Shown here piece after piece: positions 22,717 through 30,521 of a DNA stretch of 34,468 bases. This stretch comes from Myxococcales bacterium. GTDB taxonomy: Bacteria; Lernaellota; Lernaellaia; Lernaellales; Lernaellaceae. The notes beneath the pieces were generated by a model. That model ran no database searches. It worked only from the letters and a program-made list of their open reading frames with translations, and was not told the DNA's origin. Position 1 is the stretch's first letter. Each line of letters opens with the position of its first letter. The translations under genes and the position numbers were made by a program. The DNA is taken from NCBI GenBank assembly GCA_012517325.1, contig JAAYVF010000123.1, positions 1 through 34,468 on the forward strand, read 5' to 3'.

Positions 22717-23457
22717 ATGCCAAGCGATCGCTATCAAGCCCAGGAAAAATGGCGGTTCTGGGGCCCGGAGGGCCAGGATAAGCTGCGCCGGGCGCGCGTG
22801 CTGATCGTCGGTTGCGGCGGTCTGGGCGGCCATCAGGCCAACCTGCTGGCGCGGGCCGGCGTCGGCTTTTTACGGCTCATCGACGCCGACCAACCGGACC
22901 TGAGCAACCTGCACCGGCAAATCCTGTTCGACGAAACGGACCTGGATTCGCCCGACGGCAAGGCCATCATCGCCGCCGAGCGCTTGCGGTGGGTCAACTC
23001 GGAAATTTCCATCGAAGGCGTCGAAGCCCGCTTCTCGGCCGCCAACGCCGATTCGTGGATCAAGGACGTCGATCTGGTCCTCGACGCTTCCGACAACTTT
23101 CCGACCCGCTTCGCCCTCAACCGCGCCTGCGTCGCCCGGAAGAAGCCCTGGATCTACGGCGGCGTGGTCGGAGCGACGGGCATGGCGCTCAATATCTTCC
23201 CGGGCGCAGGCCCCTGCCTGCAATGCCTTTACCCGGAGGAGCCGCCGGCCGATCAAATTCCGACCAGCCAAAACACGGGAATCGTCAACACCGCTCCGGC
23301 GATCATCGCCGCGCTGCAGGTCAACGAAGCCTTCAAAATCCTCTTGGGCGACCCCGCGGTGACCCGCGAACTGGTGCAGATCGATCTGTGGCAGCTTTCC
23401 TTCGCCGCGACGCGGATCGCGCGCAGCGAACAGTGCCCGGTTTGCGGAAAACTCTAG
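22717..23457 (+). CDS. MoeB/ThiF-family E1-like adenylyltransferase
   Basis: This 246-residue protein has the E1-like fold that adenylates C-terminal Gly-Gly sulfur carriers in molybdopterin and thiamine synthesis. It shows the GCGGLGGHQ nucleotide-binding loop (33-41), DADQPDLSNLHRQ with the Arg finger (56-68), and zinc Cys pairs Cys167/Cys170 (PCLQC) and Cys240/Cys243 (CPVC). These are at positions comparable to MoeB. The conserved Cys in the TCxEAG block is replaced: PTSQNTGIV has Ser184 there. Adenylation without a thioester step, as in MoeB, is plausible. GAGGAG precedes the ATG at 22717. It lies 25 bp after mnmA in the same operon, and no small sulfur-carrier gene is visible next to it. 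Confidence 0.88.
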   Translation: MPSDRYQAQEKWRFWGPEGQDKLRRARVLIVGCGGLGGHQANLLARAGVGFLRLIDADQPDLSNLHRQILFDETDLDSPDGKAIIAAERLRWVNSEISIEGVEARFSAANADSWIKDVDLVLDASDNFPTRFALNRACVARKKPWIYGGVVGATGMALNIFPGAGPCLQCLYPEEPPADQIPTSQNTGIVNTAPAIIAALQVNEAFKILLGDPAVTRELVQIDLWQLSFAATRIARSEQCPVCGKL

Positions 23458-23465
23458 CCGGATTT

Positions 23466-24047
23466 TTATTTCAGCAGCCGATTCAGTTCCCGCCAGACTT
23501 CCGTCAGGCCCTGCTTGGTGACGGCCGAGGTGACGAGGATTTCTTTCGGGTCCAGGCCGGTGGATAGGCCGACTTCGCGGATTTGATTGCGCAGGGCGTT
23601 GCCCTTGAGCTTGTCGGCCTTGGTGAAAACGAGCAGAGCAGGCCGGCCGAAGGCCTGCACGTAATCGAGCATCTGCCGGTCCAGTTCGCCGAAACCGCGC
23701 CGCAGATCGATCAGCACCACCACGCCGCGCAGGTTGTCGCGGGTCCGCAGGTAGGTTTCCATCATCGGACCCCATTTTTCCTGCTCGGCCGCCGCGACCT
23801 TGGCGAAACCGTAGCCGGGCAGATCGACGAAATAGAAGCTCTCGTCGATTTCGAAAAAATTGACCTGGCGGGTTTTTCCCGGCTGCTGGCTGACCTTGGC
23901 CAGCTTGCGAATGCCCAGCATGGCGTTGATGAGGGTGCTCTTGCCGACGTTGCTACGGCCGGCGATGGCGATCTCGGGCCGGTCGGCGGGCGGATAGTCG
24001 CGCGGCGAAACGGCGCTGACCAGGAACCGGGCGCGGTGGCCGGCCAT
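23466..24047 (-). CDS. engB: Ribosome-biogenesis GTP-binding protein YsxC/EngB
   Basis: This 193-residue TrmE-Era-EngA-EngB-type GTPase needed for late large-subunit assembly has all G motifs: GRSNVGKST (G1), TPGKTRQ region (G2), DLPGYG (G3), TKADK (G4) and TSAVTK (G5). Length fits EngB with no added domain. The start ATG at 24047 is 3 bp downstream of the ccsA stop, so it is the third gene of the resB-ccsA-engB transcript. It is convergent with the E1-like gene across 8 bp, with no clear terminator. Confidence 0.95.
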   Translation of the reverse strand: MAGHRARFLVSAVSPRDYPPADRPEIAIAGRSNVGKSTLINAMLGIRKLAKVSQQPGKTRQVNFFEIDESFYFVDLPGYGFAKVAAAEQEKWGPMMETYLRTRDNLRGVVVLIDLRRGFGELDRQMLDYVQAFGRPALLVFTKADKLKGNALRNQIREVGLSTGLDPKEILVTSAVTKQGLTEVWRELNRLLK

Positions 24048-24050
24048 GGC

Positions 24051-25373
24051 TTATCCCGTCGCGTAGGCGTGCAATCCCGACAGCAGCAGGTTCACGCCCA
24101 GGTAGGTGAAGATCACCGAGAGAAAGCCGACGATCGCGATCAGGTTGCTGCGACGGCCCGTCCAGCCCGCCGTCAGCCGCGTATGCAGATAAAGCAGGTA
24201 GATGATCCAGGTCACGAGGCTGGCGGTTTCCTTCGGATCCCAGCCCCAGGGGCGGCCCCAGGCTTTGTTGGCCCAGATGGCGCCGGTGACGATGACCAGG
24301 GTCATGAGCGGAAAGCCGACCATGACCGATTTGTAGCCCAGCCGATCGAGGGTTTCGGCGGACGGCAGGGCGGCCATGAGTTCGGCGTTGCGCCATTGGA
24401 AAATCAGCACCAGCAGGCAGCCCAGCCAGCCCAGCACCAGCAGCGCCAGCGCATAGGGATTGGCGGCCAGGCGGGTGTCGGGCATGCCGTGCGCCTTGAC
24501 GAACAGCCAGACCAGGCCGGCGGTCAGTAAAACGAAGGTCGCCAGCAGCGCACGCGTCGGCAGGATCAGGTCGGCGCGCTGCTTGGAAGGGACGGCGGCG
24601 ATCACCGTCAACACGGCCAGGATAAGCGCCGCCAGCAGCAGCGGCCCCGCGCCGGGCACCACCACCTGCGAAAACTGCCCTTCGGCGCCGCCCGGCAACG
24701 GCTCCTTGATCCAGGTGTCGTTCATCATCACGGTTTTATCCATCGGGAATGCCGCGCCGCCGATCACCGCGCCCTTCGACGCGCCCAGCACGGCGAACAC
24801 GACGAAGCCGGCGGCCACGACGATAAACCAGTTCATTCGCACCTTGTCTTTCAGCAAAAAAAGCACCGAGAAAACGAACGCCGTCAGAAAAGCCGCGTAA
24901 CCGATGCTGGCCACCGCGACGTGCAAATGCAGCCACACCGATTGCAGCGCCGGCACCAGCGGTTCGATCTCTTTGTTGGGCGACAGGCTGGCGATGCCCA
25001 TGGCGATGCCGGCCAGCGGCATGACGAAGGCGCCGGCGATCCGCACCTGGTAGCGGAACTCGACGAACAGGTAAACGACCACGATGCCCCAGACGAAGAA
25101 CACGAGGGATTCGTACATGTTGGTGAACGGCGGATGAGCCCACCCCGCCGCGATCCAGCGCAGGATCAGGGCCGCCGTCAGCGCGATGGCCGCGACCAAC
25201 CCGAAGAGCCGCCCGGTTTTCCAGACGCCGTCCCGCCGCCCGCCCAGGTAAATCAGATAGCAGACGGTCGTCACGATGAACGCCACGAAGGACAGGTCGA
25301 ACAGCGAGGCGCTGCCGGCGTCGGCACGGCCGCTGAAAAAACCCGCGATCATTTCGCGAAACAAGTCGATCAT
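24051..25373 (-). CDS. ccsA: System II cytochrome c maturation protein CcsA (ResC)
   Basis: This 440-residue multi-helix membrane protein of the CcsA/ResC family, with ResB, moves heme across the membrane and attaches it to apocytochrome c. The family's tryptophan-rich heme-binding segment is visible as WGRPWGWDPKETASLVTWI near residues 370-390. About ten helices surround it, including conserved His-containing helices such as LHLHVAVASIGYAAFLTAF and WIIYLLYLHTRL. It is longer than the minimal form (about 320-390 residues) because of an extended loop between about 225 and 265 (PMDKTVMMNDTWIKE to GQFSQVV). AAGGG lies 7 bases before the ATG. It starts 3 bp after resB, consistent with coupled translation. 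Confidence 0.9.
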   Translation of the reverse strand: MIDLFREMIAGFFSGRADAGSASLFDLSFVAFIVTTVCYLIYLGGRRDGVWKTGRLFGLVAAIALTAALILRWIAAGWAHPPFTNMYESLVFFVWGIVVVYLFVEFRYQVRIAGAFVMPLAGIAMGIASLSPNKEIEPLVPALQSVWLHLHVAVASIGYAAFLTAFVFSVLFLLKDKVRMNWFIVVAAGFVVFAVLGASKGAVIGGAAFPMDKTVMMNDTWIKEPLPGGAEGQFSQVVVPGAGPLLLAALILAVLTVIAAVPSKQRADLILPTRALLATFVLLTAGLVWLFVKAHGMPDTRLAANPYALALLVLGWLGCLLVLIFQWRNAELMAALPSAETLDRLGYKSVMVGFPLMTLVIVTGAIWANKAWGRPWGWDPKETASLVTWIIYLLYLHTRLTAGWTGRRSNLIAIVGFLSVIFTYLGVNLLLSGLHAYATG

Positions 25374-25376
25374 TCG

Positions 25377-26702
25377 TCAACCCTTTGCGATTTTTTCGGC
25401 CGTCTTTTCCAGCCATTCCCGCATGGCTTCGCGATGGCGCGTGGCCGTCCCGGCCACGGTGACGGATTTCCCCTCCACGCGCGCCCAGACCCGCTTATGG
25501 GAGGTGTACATGGTAAGCAACAACCCCACGAAGAACAGTCCGAACCCGGCCCAGAGCAGGCCCGCGCTGGGATCGGCGGTGACCAGCAGGCCGGTATAGT
25601 AACCTTGCTTCGCCCCGGCGAACGCCAGTGTGTACGGCCCGACCGGAAGCGGCGGCGCGTTTTGGGCCAACCAGGCCTCGGCCTCCCGGCCGCCGGATTG
25701 CAGGACGACATGTACTTCCGTCGCCCCTTCGGCGTTCTTGCGGGCGTCGTCGACGACCAACCCGTCGCGCTTTCCGGGCAACGACTGGATTTGCTGGAAA
25801 ACGACCGGCAGGGTCGTATCCAGGCCTTCGCCCTTCAATTGGATCAGCGGAAATTCCTGCCGTCCGTAGCTGGCCTGGAAAAAGCGATAGAGCCCCTGGC
25901 GCAGGGGATCGTTGACGACGATCGATTTTTCCCGCAGCTTCCGGCCGTCCTGCCACAGGCTGAGCCAACTGCGGAACTCCTTGGGCCGTTTCGATCCGGC
26001 GTAGAATTCGACGGTGAACTGGTCGCAGCGCACATCGAAAGGCAAGCGCATCAGGTCGCCGTTTTTAGTCAGGAAGACATTTTGGCTGCCGCCCTCGGGC
26101 AGCATCATCTGCCCTTCGATGCCGGCGAACAATTTGACCAGCGCGCCGGCGACGACCAGCAGAATGCTGAAATGGACCACGACGATCGCATAGCGCAGCC
26201 ACGGCGAATTTTGCGCGAAGAGATGGATGGCGCCGTTTTTCTCGGTCTGTCGGACCGTGCCGACCGGCCGCATCAGCGCGGTGAGCTGTTCGACCGATAA
26301 CGGGCTGTCGGCGATCCGTTTGACGAAGGAGGCGCCGGATTCGCGTTCCTTGTCGAGGGTCGGCTCAGCGTTGGCCAGGAGCCGCCGGGTGCGGCGGATA
26401 TAGGCGATGGTGCAGGCGGTGAGGTTCAGAATCAGGAGAATGACCAGAAACAGGAACCAGACGCTGTGAAAAACGTCGGTCAGGCCGAGCAGATGGTAGA
26501 TCCGCCAAGCGGGATCGTGCAATTTTTCGATTAAAACCTCCCGGGGCATGGTGACGTCCAGTTGCGGGAAAACGGTCCCGCACAGCGTCGCCAATCCCAG
26601 GGTGATGAGCGTATAGACCGTGACCCGCAGGGAGGCCAGCCAGTCGATCGCATCCTGGAGAAGACCGGTTTTTTTCTGGTTGCCGTCGCCCATGAACGCC
26701 AT
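25377..26702 (-). CDS. resB: System II cytochrome c maturation protein ResB (Ccs1)
   Basis: This 441-residue membrane protein is of the ResB/Ccs1 family and partners CcsA in heme delivery. Helices lie near 20-42 (LASLRVTVYTLITLGLATLCGTVF), 72-95 (FHSVWFLFLVILLILNLTACTI) and 168-190 (AIVVVHFSILLVVAGALVKLF). A large periplasmic domain (about 190-380) is followed by a C-terminal helix with FGLFFVGLLLTMYTSHKRVWARVEG. The LNLTACTI and SHKRVWAR segments are typical. No strong ribosome-binding site precedes either of the two nearby ATGs (26702, 26693), so the start is approximate. It heads the resB-ccsA-engB operon, and a perfect inverted repeat lies just upstream. Confidence 0.9.
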   Translation of the reverse strand: MAFMGDGNQKKTGLLQDAIDWLASLRVTVYTLITLGLATLCGTVFPQLDVTMPREVLIEKLHDPAWRIYHLLGLTDVFHSVWFLFLVILLILNLTACTIAYIRRTRRLLANAEPTLDKERESGASFVKRIADSPLSVEQLTALMRPVGTVRQTEKNGAIHLFAQNSPWLRYAIVVVHFSILLVVAGALVKLFAGIEGQMMLPEGGSQNVFLTKNGDLMRLPFDVRCDQFTVEFYAGSKRPKEFRSWLSLWQDGRKLREKSIVVNDPLRQGLYRFFQASYGRQEFPLIQLKGEGLDTTLPVVFQQIQSLPGKRDGLVVDDARKNAEGATEVHVVLQSGGREAEAWLAQNAPPLPVGPYTLAFAGAKQGYYTGLLVTADPSAGLLWAGFGLFFVGLLLTMYTSHKRVWARVEGKSVTVAGTATRHREAMREWLEKTAEKIAKG

Positions 26703-26714
26703 CCGTGAAAAGGG

Positions 26715-26730
26715 TGCTAGTTGGCTAGCA
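26715..26730. repeat. Perfect inverted repeat upstream of resB (possible operator)
   Basis: TGCTAG TTGG CTAGCA is a perfect 6-bp inverted repeat with a 4-base centre, 12 bases upstream of the resB start. It overlaps the expected -10 region of a TTGACA-type promoter on the minus strand. It may be a repressor-binding site; an RNA hairpin is an alternative. Confidence 0.45.
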
Positions 26731-26751
26731 TGACCCGGCTTCCAGTGTCAA
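26723..26751 (-). promoter_or_regulatory. Possible resB promoter
   Basis: TTGACA at 26751-26746 on the minus strand is a perfect -35. At 17 bases the -10 would be CTAGCC, a poor match lying inside the inverted repeat. A weak -10 overlapped by a palindrome suggests regulated rather than constitutive transcription. Confidence 0.3.
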
Positions 26752-26809
26752 GTTCGCGCCACGTTGATACCCGGGAGCAATAGGGTGGAAATCCCGAAAA
26801 TTCAGGCGC

Positions 26810-26839
26810 TTGACATTCCTCTTCCCGCTCGTTCATTCT
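26810..26839 (+). promoter_or_regulatory. Possible promoter for the Ca-loop protein gene
   Basis: A perfect TTGACA at 26810-26815 is followed 18 bases later by CATTCT (3/6). It is divergent from the TTGACA used by resB and lies about 60 bases before the ATG at 26897. The -10 is weak. Confidence 0.3.
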
Positions 26840-26896
26840 TAACTTCGGGGTCGGCAAAACCGAAACGCCGGGCACGGTGTATTCGGTTTGGAAAGC

Positions 26897-27307
26897 ATGT
26901 ATTTGCGACAAAAAATCACACTCGCGATTCTGCTGGTTTTGACGGTCGGGGCCATCGTGCTGGTTTGGGCCGACGGCGACGCGGTCGTGTCTCGTTTTGG
27001 CTACCAAAGAACGGGTACTTTCGGCCGCGATACCAATCACGACGGCAAGACCGATCTGATCGAAAACTGGCAATCCGGCGTGCTGATGAACATGGAAAGA
27101 GACACCAACGAAGACGGGAAGATGGATGCGGTGACCTATTTCAAAAACGGGGATCCGGTCCGGCTGGAATACGACCTGGATTACGACGGTGAAACCGATT
27201 ACCACTCGGTCACCGATGACCACGGGCAAGAACGAATCGAAGTTTTGCGCAACGGCGTTTTCGTGGAACAACCGACCGCGCCGCCGGCAGCGGAAACGGG
27301 GCAATGA
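26897..27307 (+). CDS. Membrane-anchored protein with three Asp-rich calcium-loop repeats
   Basis: This 136-residue protein has an N-terminal signal anchor or uncleaved signal (LRQKITLAILLVLTVGAIVL). Three loops of the EF-hand/dockerin-like DxNxDGxxD type follow: DTNHDGKTD, DTNEDGKMD and DLDYDGETD. The spacing is about 23 to 25 residues, with intervening strand-like Trp/Tyr and NG segments. It ends in a Pro/Ala-rich tail. Binding of calcium in the periplasm or at the surface is likely from the loop pattern. The ATG at 26897 follows TTTGGAAAGC; an in-frame TTG at 26888 is less likely. It is divergent from resB and followed by the SH3/FxLYD-like gene 39 bp downstream. I know no assigned function for this architecture. 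Confidence 0.75.
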   Translation: MYLRQKITLAILLVLTVGAIVLVWADGDAVVSRFGYQRTGTFGRDTNHDGKTDLIENWQSGVLMNMERDTNEDGKMDAVTYFKNGDPVRLEYDLDYDGETDYHSVTDDHGQERIEVLRNGVFVEQPTAPPAAETGQ

Positions 27308-27346
27308 TCCGTTCCGCCGATCCGGCCGGCGGGGAGGAAATGGCGG

Positions 27347-28096
27347 ATGAGTGAGGAGAACACCGAAAAGCGGTCCGCGCCCGAAGCCCCGGTCGGCGAT
27401 TGGGAACTGGAAACCGACATCAAGCACCTGAAGCGGTCCAGCAATTTTCTGGCCGTGCTCGGCCTGCTGATCATTGTATTGTTCATCGGCCTGCTGGGCA
27501 TGAAAATCCGGCAATCCATCGGCGAAGGCAACAAGGTTTCCATTCCCAAGTTTCTCGATGTCGGCACCGTTTCGGTCGAAACCGCCACCGTTTTCGAGCA
27601 GCCGCTGCCCACCGCCGGGCACATCGGCGAACTGCAACGGGAAGACGCCGTATTCATCATCGAGGACAAACCCAAAGACTGGTTCCGGGTCCACGCGGTG
27701 ATGGTGGACGGCGGCAATCGGCGCGAACTGGACGGCTGGGTGCGCAAGGAACAGATCCGGACCCGCACCGAATTGAAGCAACTGCGCAAGGATCTGGCAA
27801 CGCGCGAAAGCAAATCGCTGGACATCACCGACGTCAATTGGACGATCGACGAGGTCGGCAACTACACCATCAGCGGCAAGGTGTTCAACCTGACCGACGT
27901 GCCGTTGCGCAACATCAAGGTGATCATCACCTTCTACGACAAGGACAACAACGCCGTCGAACAGCGCTATACCTACGTGGCGTCCGATTCCCCGCTGACG
28001 AAACGAAATCCGATTCCGTTCGCCTTCATCGGTAAAAACGAGAAAACGTTCAACTTCGTCAATTGCCGGGCGGATTACCGCTTCAGCGAGGAATAA
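27347..28096 (+). CDS. Single-pass membrane protein with SH3-like and FxLYD-like domains
   Basis: This 249-residue protein has a charged cytoplasmic N-terminus (1-32), one helix near 33-53 (NFLAVLGLLIIVLFIGLLGM), and an SH3b-like module (about 72-138, ending in ELDGWVRKEQI). A C-terminal immunoglobulin-like domain (about 160-249) contains GKVFNLTDVPLRNIKVIITFYD. That last segment is the pattern of FxLYD or DUF3426-type domains found in envelope proteins. GGGGAGG precedes the ATG by 10 bases; a nearer upstream ATG runs into a stop after four codons. It sits between the calcium-loop protein and the DsbD-like gene on the same strand, so an accessory role in envelope redox or cytochrome maturation is possible but unproven. 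Confidence 0.75.
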   Translation: MSEENTEKRSAPEAPVGDWELETDIKHLKRSSNFLAVLGLLIIVLFIGLLGMKIRQSIGEGNKVSIPKFLDVGTVSVETATVFEQPLPTAGHIGELQREDAVFIIEDKPKDWFRVHAVMVDGGNRRELDGWVRKEQIRTRTELKQLRKDLATRESKSLDITDVNWTIDEVGNYTISGKVFNLTDVPLRNIKVIITFYDKDNNAVEQRYTYVASDSPLTKRNPIPFAFIGKNEKTFNFVNCRADYRFSEE

Positions 28097-28187
28097 TTCA
28101 GCCAAACCGACCGGGCCGCTTTATCGACCGCCGAAAGTGATTAAAGTATTCGGCAATTCGTTTCGCTCCCGGTTGGAAAGGATACCG

Positions 28188-30440
28188 ATGCTCCGAAAAA
28201 TCAGTTGGTTGATTTCGCTCGCGATGCTGCTGACCGCCGTTGCCCCCGCGCTGCTCGCGGCGCAGGAGCCGGCCACCGCGCCATCGCCCAAGGTCAGGGC
28301 CGAGATGCTGGCCGACGTCGACGCGCTCGCACCCGGCGCTCCGTTCCGCCTCGGCGTCCGGTTCCACGTCGAAAAAGAATGGCACATCTACTGGGTCAAT
28401 CCGGGCGAGGCGGGCATCCCGACCCAGGTGAAATGGAACGAGACCTCGGGCATCACCCCGGGCGAATTGCAATACCCGGCCCCGATTCTCTTCGGCGCCA
28501 GCTCGCCGATCAGCGGTTACGGCTACGAGGACGAGGTCCTGCTGTTCGTCGAGGCCACCGCGCCGAAAATCTTCCCGAGCCAACCGCACAAGTTCAGCGC
28601 CAAGGCTTCCTGGCTCGTCTGCCGCAACACCTGCGTTCCGGGTAGCCAGGAAGTCAGCCTGACCCTGCCCCCGGCCACCGCGGTCGAGCCGGGCAAGAAC
28701 CGGGCGCTGTTCGATCAGGCGCAGGCCGCCGTGCCGCCCCCGGCCGAACGGATCGCCGGGCTGACCGTCCGGCACACGCCGAGCGTTTCCGCGGTGCAAC
28801 CCGACAAGGATTTCCAGATACTGTTCGTGCTCAAGGGCCCGGCGGGCGTGCGATTGGCGCCGCGCGCCGATTCCCGAACGCCGGTCTTTGCGCCGTTTAA
28901 AAGCGAAATGGTCGAAGCGGGTAAGATCGAGGTCGACGACCCGCGGCCGGAACCGCGCGAGGAACTGGCCGTCAAATTCAGCGGCCACGCCCTTCCCGAA
29001 ATGGAAAAAGCCGAAAAAATCGGCGGCGTCTTTCAATTGGACTGGATCGAAAACGGCCGGAAAACGCCGGTCGTCTTCTCGTTCACCGTTGAACTGCCGT
29101 TCGCGGCGACCGGGGCGACCGTCGAGCACAATCCGCTGCCCGACTTCGCCGCGCCCGTGGCGACAGTTGGCGGCGCGATGGCCGCGGCGGGCCAATCGGT
29201 TTGGCTGATGCTGTTGTTCGCCTTCGTCGGCGGCATCATTCTGAACGTGATGCCCTGCGTGCTGCCGGTGGTGTCGATCAAGATCCTGTCGCTGGTCAAC
29301 CAATCCCAGATGAGCCGCAAGGATATCCGCCGTCACGGCCAGGCTTACGCCGCCGGCATCATCGTGACCTTCCTGATTCTGGCGATCGCGGTGGCGATCC
29401 TGAAAAGCGGCGGTGAGGCGATCGGCTGGGGATTTCAGTTCCAATCGCCGCTCTTCGTCGCGCTGCTCGCCGCGCTGGTCTTCGTCTTCGGCCTGTCGCT
29501 GCTGGACGTTTTCGTGTTGACGGCCCCGACCGGCGCCGCGCTGCAGGAAGCCGTCGCGAAGGAGGGTTTGCGCGGCTCGTTTTTCAACGGCATTTTCGCG
29601 GTCATCCTGGCGACGCCCTGCACGGCCCCGTTTCTCGGCACGGCCATCGGTTTCGCCTTCACCCAACCGACCGTGGTGACCTTCCTGATTTTCCTGGCGG
29701 TGGCCGGCGGACTGGCGTTTCCGTTCCTGCTGTTGGCCTACGTGCCGGCGTGGAAGAAATTCCTCCCCAAACCCGGCGACTGGATGGACACCTTCAAATC
29801 CGTCATGGGTTTTTTGTTGCTGGGCACCGTGATCTGGCTGCTGGACGTGCTCGGCAAGCAGACCGGCGGCGCGGGCTTGATCCGCATGCTGTGCTACCTG
29901 GGCCTCCTCGGCTTCGGCGCCTGGCTGTACGGCCGGTTCGGCAACATCACCCGAACCGCGCCCGTCCGCGTCGCGGCGACGATCTTCGCCCTAGCCCTGG
30001 CGGCCGGCGCCGGTTTTTACCTGCTGCGCTTCACGCCCCCCGCGCCCGTCGCCACCGCGTCGGAAGCGTTCGAAGCGGGCGGCATCGCTTGGCAGCCGTT
30101 TTCCGAAAAGAAGCTGCAAGAGCTGCTGGCCGCCGATCAAACCGTTTTCATGGATTTCACGGCGGCCTGGTGCTGGACCTGCAAGGTCAATGAAAAAGCG
30201 GTGATCGAGACCGACCCGGTGCGCCAGGCGCTGCACGAGTTGAAAATCGTTCCGGTGCGCGGCGACTGGACTAACCGCAACCCGGAGATCTCGGCGTTTC
30301 TCAAGGCGCACGGCAAGGCCGGCGTGCCGGTTTACGCGGTCGCCGGACCCGGAACCGGCAAGGAAATCGTGCTGCTGCCGGAAGTGATTACGAAGGAAAT
30401 GGTGATCGCCGCGCTTGAAAAAGCGGTGAAAGGCTCTTAA
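28188..30440 (+). CDS. DsbD/ScsB-like thiol:disulfide interchange protein
   Basis: This 750-residue protein passes reducing power from the cytoplasm to periplasmic thiols. A signal peptide (MLRKISWLISLAMLLTAVAP, cleaved near LLAAQE) leads to an N-terminal DsbD-alpha-like domain with CRNTC followed by VPG, the ScsB-type pattern. The eight-helix transmembrane module contains NVMPCVLPVV and ATPCTAPFLG, whose cysteines form the membrane redox pair. The C-terminal thioredoxin domain has the motif CWTC (Cys662, Cys665) in FTAAWCWTCKVNE. The frame extends to a GTG at 28137, but the ATG at 28188 follows GGAAAGGATACCG and gives a proper signal peptide. The TlpA-like gene follows. Here it may serve the role CcdA has in system II cytochrome maturation. 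Confidence 0.9.
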   Translation: MLRKISWLISLAMLLTAVAPALLAAQEPATAPSPKVRAEMLADVDALAPGAPFRLGVRFHVEKEWHIYWVNPGEAGIPTQVKWNETSGITPGELQYPAPILFGASSPISGYGYEDEVLLFVEATAPKIFPSQPHKFSAKASWLVCRNTCVPGSQEVSLTLPPATAVEPGKNRALFDQAQAAVPPPAERIAGLTVRHTPSVSAVQPDKDFQILFVLKGPAGVRLAPRADSRTPVFAPFKSEMVEAGKIEVDDPRPEPREELAVKFSGHALPEMEKAEKIGGVFQLDWIENGRKTPVVFSFTVELPFAATGATVEHNPLPDFAAPVATVGGAMAAAGQSVWLMLLFAFVGGIILNVMPCVLPVVSIKILSLVNQSQMSRKDIRRHGQAYAAGIIVTFLILAIAVAILKSGGEAIGWGFQFQSPLFVALLAALVFVFGLSLLDVFVLTAPTGAALQEAVAKEGLRGSFFNGIFAVILATPCTAPFLGTAIGFAFTQPTVVTFLIFLAVAGGLAFPFLLLAYVPAWKKFLPKPGDWMDTFKSVMGFLLLGTVIWLLDVLGKQTGGAGLIRMLCYLGLLGFGAWLYGRFGNITRTAPVRVAATIFALALAAGAGFYLLRFTPPAPVATASEAFEAGGIAWQPFSEKKLQELLAADQTVFMDFTAAWCWTCKVNEKAVIETDPVRQALHELKIVPVRGDWTNRNPEISAFLKAHGKAGVPVYAVAGPGTGKEIVLLPEVITKEMVIAALEKAVKGS

Positions 30441-30521
30441 AAATAAAAAAAACGATTTACCCCTGACCGCACTTCGTCGCCGCTCCGACCCAATGTGCGA
30501 GGAAAGCAGAATCGGCAACCG

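Noticed and set aside
23440-23480. Terminator between the E1-like gene and engB
   Set aside because: A short T-run is present, but the flanking CCGG pairing is only four bases.
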